DNA of 64,000 nucleotides, from positions 1,110,501 to 1,174,500 of the forward strand of contig NZ_JAKKOD010000001.1 in assembly GCF_026226775.1 (NCBI RefSeq), in the 5' to 3' direction. The notes below the pieces were generated by a model. That model was not told where the DNA came from, made no database searches, and saw only the letters and a program-made list of their open reading frames with translations. This document shows, piece after piece, positions 56,978-64,000 of this stretch. The DNA is from Avibacterium sp. 21-586 (GTDB taxonomy: Bacteria > Pseudomonadota > Gammaproteobacteria > Enterobacterales > Pasteurellaceae). How positions within the stretch are numbered: the stretch's first letter is position 1; each line of letters opens with the position of its first letter. Both the position numbers and the translations under genes were made by a program.

Positions 56978-57874
56978 CTATTTATCTATTGACACTAATC
57001 TTGATAGTGAAATATCACGTTTAACCATTAAACGTAACACGGCCACCAGATTACTAATTAGAACACTATAATGATTAACAGAACGTATAAAAATATTATA
57101 GATAACAACCGCTGGGATAGCCGCAGCAAGTCCTAACGCAGTAGCAAAAAGTGCTTCAGCTATACCTGGTGCAACCACAGATAGACTTGTCGTTTTCGCA
57201 TTTACAATGCCAATAAAGCTATTCATAATACCCCATACTGTGCCAAACAACCCAATAAAAGGAGCAACAGATCCAATAGTTGCTAATGGGGAAATTCCGT
57301 AACGTATCTGCTGTGTAAAATTTTGAATTTGCCGATCTAAACGATAATCTATACGCTGTTTAAAATCTTCATCAAGGGAATAATTTGACTTAATTAATTC
57401 ATCATTAATTTCATTAATTAAACGTGTTAGCACAATATTACTCTTTTTAGATCGTAACTCTTTATACACAGATAAAAAATCTTTCTGTTGAACTAACCAA
57501 ACTTGTTGCTTTTGTAAAAAGTATTTTGAAATACTTATTTGAATAAATTTTATAATAAAAATAAGCCAGGTTAATATCGAACAAACAAACAATATCCAGA
57601 TTACAACTTTAACTACCCAATGAGCATTAGTATACATTCCCAATGGGGACATATCTAATTGTGAAGATTCTACTTTAGCTAATGAATTTACTATATGAGC
57701 ATTCTCATTTATACCATCTAAATTAGATAAGGTACTTTTTTGAAGTGATATTTCCTCATTATTTAATTGTTCTGATATACCATCTGAATAACTATTCTTA
57801 GCCAGAATATATTGGGAATTAAAGAAGAAAAGTATAATTAAAATCAGCTTTACTATTTTTTTGTGAAATAACAT
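56978..57874 (-). CDS. exbB: Biopolymer transport protein ExbB
   Basis: A 298-residue MotA/TolQ/ExbB-family proton channel protein. A signal-like segment (LILIILFFFNSQYILA) and about 55 periplasmic residues precede the usual three membrane spans, making it the long ExbB form. GISPLATIGSVAPFIGLFGTVWGIMNSF and VAPGIAEALFATALGLAAAIPAVVIYN are the family signatures. It is first of exbB-exbD-tonB-hmuTUV, downstream of the surface lipoprotein gene. Confidence 0.93.
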   Translation of the reverse strand: MLFHKKIVKLILIILFFFNSQYILAKNSYSDGISEQLNNEEISLQKSTLSNLDGINENAHIVNSLAKVESSQLDMSPLGMYTNAHWVVKVVIWILFVCSILTWLIFIIKFIQISISKYFLQKQQVWLVQQKDFLSVYKELRSKKSNIVLTRLINEINDELIKSNYSLDEDFKQRIDYRLDRQIQNFTQQIRYGISPLATIGSVAPFIGLFGTVWGIMNSFIGIVNAKTTSLSVVAPGIAEALFATALGLAAAIPAVVIYNIFIRSVNHYSVLISNLVAVLRLMVKRDISLSRLVSIDK

Positions 57875-57897
57875 TAAATTTATTTTCCTTTATTATA

Positions 57898-57933
57898 AAG
57901 TGCGATAAAAATTTTTCATTTTAAACCGCACTT
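57898..57933 (-). terminator. Uptake-signal-like hairpin between lipoprotein and exbB genes
   Basis: AAGTGCG (57898-57904) pairs with CGCACTT (57927-57933), with an A/T-rich interior that extends pairing. It lies between the surface lipoprotein stop and the exbB start. It may partly separate expression of the two blocks. Confidence 0.5.
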
Positions 57934-57947
57934 CTCCTTGTTAAATA

Positions 57948-59150
57948 CTACTTTTTAGTTGCACCAAAAATAATTTTCTCTTCAGCATTACCAATGCTAC
58001 CTACAACTTCTTCCGCCTTAGGTCCTGCAAATGCTCCTGAATAACCAGTGATAGCTTTCTCTTCACCATCATCAAGGATAACAACATTATCGTGAGCATC
58101 TACTCCAAAAACCATCGTACCATTTACTGATTCGATTTTAGTCGGTTTTAAAATCAAATCTTGCTTACTTAATTCAATACCTTTTGCCGTTGGCTGATCA
58201 TCATCATCTGTAAATTTATAATTATATTTAACTAAACCATCTTGGCGATTTGATACACTTCCTGAAATTTCTTTATTTGAAAAATCAACCAATAAATTAA
58301 TATTACCAACATAAGGAACTTTAGGTGTACTACCATTTACCCCATCTACATAGCCCAATGTATATCCACTATAACGGGCGGTACCTTCTAGTTGTGTAAA
58401 TTCTGTTTCTTTAGTTGGATTAATGACAAACATTTCTAGATTCTGATAAGAACGTTCTTCAGGCCCATCTCCATAGTCCTCTGTGATCGTTTTTTCAGGT
58501 ACAAATGTTGCATAACTAGAATAGGATTGATTAACAAATTTAAAAGTACCAACAGGTATGCCATTATCAGTTAAGACAAACTCTTGTACTGTATTAGGAT
58601 CAATTTTACCATTGTTTAGGAAATCAGCATTTGGTATCAGCTGTGTAAGTTCTATCGTTTTGTTAGTCTCTGGATTGGCAAATTCATAATTTAAACCAGG
58701 ATTAACAACCCAACCAACGGTAGTATCTGCATTTAGTGCTGGAGATGCAGAATACCCCTCTCCGTATTGTTTTCCTTGATCCGCACTTAAAGAAGCACTT
58801 GATGTTAATGAAACTGCTCTAGACGATGTTGAAAAGCCATCAATAGCTTCGACCTTTTTCTCTTCTGCTGCTTTTTCTACGTTACTCTCTGGTTTTGTAT
58901 CCATATTTGTAGCTGATGTTGAAACATCATCGATAACTTCGACTTTTTTCTCTTCTACTACTTTTTCTACCTCATCATTTTGTATTTCATTTTTGTTTTG
59001 TGCTTTTTCTGCGTTACTCTCTGGCTTGGTATCCATATTTGTAGCTTTCTCTTGTGCTTTGTCATTGGTAAACGAAGTGTTACTAGATTGACAAGCGGTG
59101 AGAGATCCTAATAAACAAGCAATTAATGTAAATTTATATGAAGTTTTCAT
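57948..59150 (-). CDS. Slam-type surface lipoprotein, HpuA-like partner of the receptor
   Basis: A 400-residue lipoprotein with signal MKTSYKFTLIACLLGSLTAC (lipidated Cys20). Residues 21-110 are a Lys/Glu-rich tether with an internal duplication (TNMDTKPESN[A/V]EKA and EEKKVE[V/A]ID[D/G][V/F]STS). The rest is beta-rich and ends in a TbpB/HpuA-like barrel (YTLGYVDGVNG, LLVDFSNKEISGSVSN, ITGYSGAFAGPKAEEVVGSI). Such barrels mark proteins delivered to the cell surface by Slam. It sits 37 bases after the TonB receptor gene, as HpuA with HpuB but in the reverse order. The ligand is presumed to be haemoglobin or haem. No Slam gene is in the window. Confidence 0.8.
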   Translation of the reverse strand: MKTSYKFTLIACLLGSLTACQSSNTSFTNDKAQEKATNMDTKPESNAEKAQNKNEIQNDEVEKVVEEKKVEVIDDVSTSATNMDTKPESNVEKAAEEKKVEAIDGFSTSSRAVSLTSSASLSADQGKQYGEGYSASPALNADTTVGWVVNPGLNYEFANPETNKTIELTQLIPNADFLNNGKIDPNTVQEFVLTDNGIPVGTFKFVNQSYSSYATFVPEKTITEDYGDGPEERSYQNLEMFVINPTKETEFTQLEGTARYSGYTLGYVDGVNGSTPKVPYVGNINLLVDFSNKEISGSVSNRQDGLVKYNYKFTDDDDQPTAKGIELSKQDLILKPTKIESVNGTMVFGVDAHDNVVILDDGEEKAITGYSGAFAGPKAEEVVGSIGNAEEKIIFGATKK

Positions 59151-59187
59151 TTTAAATATCCTCTAGGTATTGGTTATATATTAATTA

Positions 59188-61449
59188 TTAAAAACGAATT
59201 TCAGCTCCAATAAAGAACGTTCTACCACGTGCAATATTGCTAAAACTAAATACGTCATTTTCCTGCTCATCCACATCATACTGAGATGAAGTTGCATTTA
59301 ATGAATTAAGGGCATCAACATAATTTTTATTCATCAGATTTTGTACTGACGCTTTAAGTAAAATATTTTTATTAATTTGATAATTAGTATAAAGATCTAT
59401 GATAATTGGCATTTTAGGAATTTCTTGCGTGCCATCACCTTTTTCTTCAACCTGCAGGCCAGCTGGATTAACTCGTTTATTTTTACCTATATATTTAATT
59501 AGTGTACCAACCGTTAATTGTTTATCAAAAAAACGAGCTCCTAGCCCCAATGTGGCATAATGTTCTGGTAACATCGTAATAGACGTTGTACCAAATCCCG
59601 TGCCAACTGTTGAAGTTACATCTACCGGTAATTTTAGCTTTTGATGGGTATAAGATAATTCAGTAAAAAATGATCCCATATCATAATTTAAGCTCAATTC
59701 TACCCCCGTGGATTTTATTGGTTCTAACGCATTACGATAAATATGAGCTTGATAAGCTTTATCAGCCTCATTAAGATCTGTCGTTCTAGTACCATTACTG
59801 CGCAAATAGATGCTTTGACTATAAATACGATCCTTTTCATAATTTAGAAAACCAACCAATTTTATTCCCAAAAAATCACCACTAACAAAAGCATTCTCTT
59901 TCTCAGTATTAAAACCTACTTGATAGGTTTTCATTCGTTCTGGTTTTAAAAATGGATTAATTGATCCTGCGCCTTGGTTGTTGAAAAAAACTTCATTAAT
60001 ATTGGGTAGACGATTAGAAAAAGAATAACTAATAAAAGGCTTGAACCAATCATATTTCTGCCAAGTGAGCATTACTGACGGCAATAATGCTTGGCTTTTA
60101 ATTTTAATATTAGCTGCGCCATACGGGAAACACTCAACATCTTCTCCATCACATGCTGGTTTGTAGCCACTAACATAACCATTGGTATATGTAACCCCTG
60201 TTGTTAAAGCAAAATCTTGCCAAATCGCTATATTTGTGAGATAAAGACTGCCTAGCCGTTGCTTACCAGTAGGTGAAAATGGCGTATACGCTAAGCTATT
60301 TTGATCAACCGCCGTAGCCACTTTACTATAACTATTAGTTAATAGACTACCACCAATTTCTGTTTCAAAATCAATATATTGCCAATTAAATTTTGTAGAA
60401 TTAGAGAGTTGAATATAGCTTGATTTATTGCTAGTTCTACCATTAGAGAGTGTCCAAATATTGGCACCCTCATTATATTTTTGAGCATTTTTCGTATAGG
60501 CAGCTAACAAATTAAAATTAATAAAGGGAGAATCGGGTGTATAAGAATATTCGATACCATACGCACTGTTTGTCGTTTTTCTTCCCCCCACATTATTACT
60601 GTAATCCCTAGCACTCAACAATAAATAATGTGTACTATTAGGTTTTACTTCTAATTTTGCTAGCCAAGAACGAGGAGCTTGATCCAAGCGGCGCACATAG
60701 TCATTATCACTAGAATAACTACCATCACCTCGCTTATAATTTCCCTTCATTTTACTGCCACTATAAGCAAAAATTGCTCCTAGACTACCATCATTTTCTA
60801 AATGATATTTACTCCCTAAAGCCAACATTGCATTAGGTCCAACTCCATTTGAGCCATAATTCAACTTAGATAATATACCAAATTTATTTTCGTGAAATAC
60901 AACGTCATCTACCCCGATCGTCCGAAAATTTGCACTTCCGGTTAATGCATTTACACCATGTGCGCCACTAGAAAATCCTCGAGTAATATCTGTTCTGACC
61001 AAAAAGTTAGGATCTATCATTACACCGTATTGACTACTTGGTCCATAACCTGCACCATCATTGTTATCTGTATGATATTTATTGGCTGAATTAGAAGACG
61101 TGCCATAGAAAGTCTGTGGCACCCCATCTATCATCGTATTTACTCTACCAAAGCCACTTTCACCACGAATATTAACGCTCACCGTTCCTTGTGTCGGATT
61201 TATATTAGTATAAGTTCCAGGTAAGGCGCGCACACTGCTATCCAAAGATTGAAAGGATTTCATTTCTCCAATGCTACTCACTGCACCTGCTATACCAAAA
61301 GTCTGTTGTTCTGCCGTACGAGTTACACCTTCACCAGCTACTTTCAGATCATCCAATTGCAATTCTTCTTGTTCTTCAGCTGCCCCCTGTAAACTCACTA
61401 CAGAAAGGCAAGTCAAGGCAATCATTTGTGCTATTTTATTTACTTTCAT
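59188..61449 (-). CDS. TonB-dependent haemoglobin/haem receptor, HpuB-like
   Basis: A 753-residue outer-membrane receptor. The signal peptide is KVNKIAQMIALTCLSVVSLQGAA. The TonB box region LQLDDLKVAGEG is followed by the plug (SVNIRGESGFGRVNTMIDGVPQTFYG), the barrel motif SFSNRLPNINEVFFNN, NPFLKPERMKTYQVGF, and a terminal GRTFFIGAEIRF. HGSANFRTIGVDDVV-like plug residues resemble haem/haemoglobin and Tdf-type receptors. It pairs with the downstream surface lipoprotein. A possible weak Fur site lies just upstream. Confidence 0.82.
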   Translation of the reverse strand: MKVNKIAQMIALTCLSVVSLQGAAEEQEELQLDDLKVAGEGVTRTAEQQTFGIAGAVSSIGEMKSFQSLDSSVRALPGTYTNINPTQGTVSVNIRGESGFGRVNTMIDGVPQTFYGTSSNSANKYHTDNNDGAGYGPSSQYGVMIDPNFLVRTDITRGFSSGAHGVNALTGSANFRTIGVDDVVFHENKFGILSKLNYGSNGVGPNAMLALGSKYHLENDGSLGAIFAYSGSKMKGNYKRGDGSYSSDNDYVRRLDQAPRSWLAKLEVKPNSTHYLLLSARDYSNNVGGRKTTNSAYGIEYSYTPDSPFINFNLLAAYTKNAQKYNEGANIWTLSNGRTSNKSSYIQLSNSTKFNWQYIDFETEIGGSLLTNSYSKVATAVDQNSLAYTPFSPTGKQRLGSLYLTNIAIWQDFALTTGVTYTNGYVSGYKPACDGEDVECFPYGAANIKIKSQALLPSVMLTWQKYDWFKPFISYSFSNRLPNINEVFFNNQGAGSINPFLKPERMKTYQVGFNTEKENAFVSGDFLGIKLVGFLNYEKDRIYSQSIYLRSNGTRTTDLNEADKAYQAHIYRNALEPIKSTGVELSLNYDMGSFFTELSYTHQKLKLPVDVTSTVGTGFGTTSITMLPEHYATLGLGARFFDKQLTVGTLIKYIGKNKRVNPAGLQVEEKGDGTQEIPKMPIIIDLYTNYQINKNILLKASVQNLMNKNYVDALNSLNATSSQYDVDEQENDVFSFSNIARGRTFFIGAEIRF

Positions 61450-61469
61450 TTACTTTCCTTATTTGATTG

Positions 61470-61488
61470 AATCACTTTTATCATTATT
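61470..61488. promoter_or_regulatory. Possible weak Fur site upstream of the HpuB-like gene
   Basis: Read leftward, AATAATGATAAAAGTGATT matches the Fur consensus at about 13 of 19 positions, with an intact left half (TAATGATAA). It lies 21 bases upstream of the receptor start, at the end of the peptidase gene. The call is tentative. Confidence 0.4.
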
Positions 61489-63577
61489 CGGTAGATAAAG
61501 TGCGGTCTATTTTTAATAAAAAACTATAAGCTTCTACATTGCGTAATATTCTTCCTAAGCGCCCATTTCCACTATGATGTCCAGATGCATTTTCAATGCG
61601 TACTAAAATAGGAGAAATCTCATTTTGTACTTGCTGATGCCGTACACTTGCAGCAAACTTTACACTTTGCCAATAAGGAACACGATTATCATTAAAACCA
61701 GCTGTTAATAGCATTGCTGGATAGCGCTGAGAACGAATATTTTGATAAGGAGAATAAGACTTTATTATTTGATATTCTGTTGGTTTATATATACTGCCCC
61801 ATTCTTGAACTTCTTGTGATTTTTCATCCACCTCAGTGGCTAAGTTTGATAATAGATCAAGATATGGAACTTGTAGAACAACGGCACGATAAAGTGAAGG
61901 ATTTTGATTAACTGCAGCAGCAATCAATAACCCACCGGCACTTTCCCCCATTGCGTAAGTGCGATGCTCTGCTGAGTAACCGTTCTGTTGTAAGTACTCC
62001 GTAACATCTATAAAATCATTAATACTGTTTTGTTTATGAATACCTTTACCGAATTTATACCATTTTGCACCCAATTCACCACCACCGCGTACATGAGCAA
62101 TAGCTAAAACGAAACCTCTATCTAATAAACTTAAATAGCTCGTACCATAGGTTGCTTCAAAGCTAAATCCATAAGCACCATAACCAGTGATGAGTAATGG
62201 GTTTTTACCTTTTAAAAATAAACCGGTTTTATAAACCAATGTAACAGGAACCAAAGTGCCATCTCTAACAACAATCTTCAAATACTTTGTTGTATATCCC
62301 TGCACCATTTTCTGAATAGTCTGAGAGAATTGCCCTTTTATTAAATCAAACTCTAATAAAGTTGTTGGTGTCGAAACCGAGCTATAGGTGAAAGTTATGT
62401 GATTATCATCATTAATCCCTTGCAATCTAACTAGATAATTTTCTTCAGGAAAAGTAATATTATACTTCTGCTCTGGTTTTCTTTTATTCCAATAAATATA
62501 TTGCACTACCCCATTTTTACGCAGTCGTACAAGAACCCAATTTTTAAGTACAGTAAAACTCTCTAATTCACTTGCCATTTGAGGAACGAAAATAGATTGC
62601 CAAGCAGACTTAAGTTCCGTAGCATAAAATAGAGTAAATTCTCTTGTTTTTAAGGTATTATCTTGTTGCCAATTACTGCGAATATAGAAGCCATCATCGG
62701 AGTGATCTACATAGTATTCTAAAGCCTCTTGCCTTCCTTTCACTAACTGTAACTCACTTTTCTCCTGATTAAGATCCAACACTCTCACTTCAGATTGTGT
62801 CGCATTATTCATTGACAAAATTAAGTAACGGCCAGATGACGATAAGGTAATATCAGCTAAAAAGCTATTATCAGATTCTTGATAAATTAGCGTATCTTGC
62901 TGTTGGTTGTGCCCAAGATAATGCAAATATAAAGAAATTTTTTGTTGTGAATCTTTAGCCAAATAATAAATCGCAAGGTTATCTTTTCGCCATACTGCAT
63001 CAGGCAAAATATTACTTAATTCTTGCTGAATCTGACCAGTTTCTATATCTAAGAGTGATAATTGATACTGCTCATCTCCAGATGTGTCCTCTATAATCAA
63101 AGCTAAGTGTTGATTTGGGCTAATGACAGGTTTGTGCAACAAATAATAAGGAAATTGTCCTGCTCTTTGATTGCCATCAATAATTAACTGCCATGATTTA
63201 TCTGCTCTTTGTCTCTCAATTATAGGATAACGGCCCGTATATGTTTGACGATAAATTCTATTAGAATCTTGCCAAGTCTGTATATTTACTCTTTTGGATA
63301 AACGCTCTTTCATTTCTTCTAGTAATCTTTCCTGCAGAGCCTTTTCCGAAGCAAGAAAAATATCCGTATAATGATTTTCCGCTTGCAAAAGTGATGCAAC
63401 CTCTGAATTGTAGTTTTCTAGCCATTGATAAGAATCTGATATGTTTTCTAAAGGTAATACTAATTCACCTTGCTTACGTTGAATATCAGGATAACTAATA
63501 GCACTAGCACTACTTACTAAAATCACAAAATTAAGTGGTAACATAGCTAAATAAACTAAATAATGACTTAATCTCAT
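61484..63577 (-). CDS. Secreted S9 (prolyl oligopeptidase family) peptidase
   Basis: From the ATG at 63577 the protein has 697 residues. It starts with a hydrophobic signal (MRLSHYLVYLAMLPLNFVIL to about ASA), unusual for oligopeptidase B-like enzymes, which are mostly cytosolic. The beta-propeller fills about 80-420, and the C-terminal alpha/beta-hydrolase contains the Ser546 nucleophile in YAMGESAGG, the Asp in AGFNDNRVPYWQSVKFAAS, and the His in ASGHHSGNGR. It starts 2 bases after the chaN stop and precedes the HpuB-like receptor, so it is part of the haem operon. A role in trimming haemoglobin-derived peptides is possible but inferred only from position. Confidence 0.85.
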   Translation of the reverse strand: MRLSHYLVYLAMLPLNFVILVSSASAISYPDIQRKQGELVLPLENISDSYQWLENYNSEVASLLQAENHYTDIFLASEKALQERLLEEMKERLSKRVNIQTWQDSNRIYRQTYTGRYPIIERQRADKSWQLIIDGNQRAGQFPYYLLHKPVISPNQHLALIIEDTSGDEQYQLSLLDIETGQIQQELSNILPDAVWRKDNLAIYYLAKDSQQKISLYLHYLGHNQQQDTLIYQESDNSFLADITLSSSGRYLILSMNNATQSEVRVLDLNQEKSELQLVKGRQEALEYYVDHSDDGFYIRSNWQQDNTLKTREFTLFYATELKSAWQSIFVPQMASELESFTVLKNWVLVRLRKNGVVQYIYWNKRKPEQKYNITFPEENYLVRLQGINDDNHITFTYSSVSTPTTLLEFDLIKGQFSQTIQKMVQGYTTKYLKIVVRDGTLVPVTLVYKTGLFLKGKNPLLITGYGAYGFSFEATYGTSYLSLLDRGFVLAIAHVRGGGELGAKWYKFGKGIHKQNSINDFIDVTEYLQQNGYSAEHRTYAMGESAGGLLIAAAVNQNPSLYRAVVLQVPYLDLLSNLATEVDEKSQEVQEWGSIYKPTEYQIIKSYSPYQNIRSQRYPAMLLTAGFNDNRVPYWQSVKFAASVRHQQVQNEISPILVRIENASGHHSGNGRLGRILRNVEAYSFLLKIDRTLSTE

Positions 63578-63579
63578 AG

Positions 63580-64000
63580 CTATAACACCCAAATATAATC
63601 GGCTTCTTCAAAATTAATTGCATCTAACTTATCAGTTAGAATCACCACTTTATAATCAATATATTGATAATCATATAAATGTAACGGCACACCAAATAAC
63701 TTACTTACATGGTAACGACCCGCAATCAATAAACTAGGCTTGTGATTTTTTATTAAAGTCTCTGCCATGCGTCTATCTTTAAACTGTTGAATTTCAATAA
63801 GCTTATCTATAATTTCAGGTTGTGAATTGCTATCAGAGTGTTGAGCTGTATAAGAATTCATTAATTTTCGTAAGCGCTGTTTAACAGTATTAGAAGTTGA
63901 TAGCCTTCCCTGCAATGGATAAGCTCCGGCCCACAATACTTTAATCTCATTTTTATCAAGATTAGCTCCATACAAATTTATTGTAGAATTAGCAATCAAA
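63580..64000 (-). CDS. ChaN-family haem-binding lipoprotein, C-terminal part (cut by window edge)
   Basis: The 139 or so visible residues match the C-terminal half of ChaN/DUF399 lipoproteins. Visible blocks are QFKDRRMAETLI (D-x-x-M-A), PSLLIAGRYHVSKLFGVPLHL (the G-x-x-H-x-x-x-x-x-G-V-P block) and a terminal DYIWVL. ChaN proteins bind haem and are iron-regulated. The N-terminus and lipobox are beyond the right edge. It is the first visible gene of the leftward haem operon. Confidence 0.85.
   Translation of the reverse strand, partial: LIANSTINLYGANLDKNEIKVLWAGAYPLQGRLSTSNTVKQRLRKLMNSYTAQHSDSNSQPEIIDKLIEIQQFKDRRMAETLIKNHKPSLLIAGRYHVSKLFGVPLHLYDYQYIDYKVVILTDKLDAINFEEADYIWVL

Overview
The window comes from a member of the Pasteurellaceae. 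The Haemophilus-type DNA uptake signal (AAGTGCGGT or its complement) occurs about twenty times. The conserved blocks are typical of the family: ubiE-ubiJ-ubiB-tatABC-hemB, artPIQM, oapA, arfA, and bex/ctr-type capsule export with kpsC/kpsS. The genus cannot be fixed from these data. No rRNA, tRNA, CRISPR array or prophage was seen.

Layout. (1) Bases 1-14400 form a sulfated glycosaminoglycan / unsaturated uronyl disaccharide catabolism region. The leftward operon runs kbaZ, agaS, a four-gene mannose-family PTS, a GH88/GH105 unsaturated uronyl hydrolase, an RpiB-family isomerase, an anaerobic sulfatase maturase, and a Sec-type sulfatase cut by the left edge. Diverging from it across a perfect CRP site are a Tat-exported sulfatase and a DUF2264 protein. 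Next come kdgR and the divergent kdgK-eda pair, with an operator-like repeat overlapping a consensus promoter. Together they would desulfate fragments outside the cytoplasm, import and phosphorylate them, split off the uronate, and send it through 2-keto-3-deoxygluconate to pyruvate and glyceraldehyde-3-P. The amino sugar would enter the tagatose pathway. A polysaccharide lyase, the uronate reductase, GalNAc-6-P deacetylase and the KbaY catalytic subunit are not in the window. (2) Bases 14400-19810 hold efp/epmB, oapA, raiA and queCDE, the last behind a probable preQ1-I riboswitch. (3) Bases 19900-35430 are a group 2-type capsule locus: kpsS/kpsC, galU, a glycosyltransferase switched out of frame by a G8 tract, a 1200-residue TagF-like/HAD polymerase resembling H. 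influenzae Bcs3, a second TagB/F-like transferase, a bifunctional CDP-ribitol synthase, and the divergent bexDCBA exporter. This predicts a ribitol-phosphate type polymer with a phase-variable decoration.

(4) Bases 35440-48940 are housekeeping: hemB, tatCBA, ubiB/J/E, an LtaS-like phosphotransferase, arfA with a transcription terminator inside its reading frame, yfgD, a MITE-like element, perM, and artPIQM behind ArgR-like boxes. (5) Bases 49060-64000 begin with an IS1595-type remnant, followed by a haem/haemoglobin acquisition island: a Fur-controlled TonB receptor with hutX and hutZ, and on the other strand chaN (cut by the right edge), a secreted S9 peptidase, an HpuB-like receptor with a Slam-type surface lipoprotein, exbB-exbD-tonB and hmuTUV.

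The observations most worth following are the phase-variable capsule glycosyltransferase, the ribitol-phosphate capsule polymerase, the two-route (Sec and Tat) sulfatase system with a DUF2264 enzyme, the non-stop arfA transcript, and the peptidase inside the haem operon.
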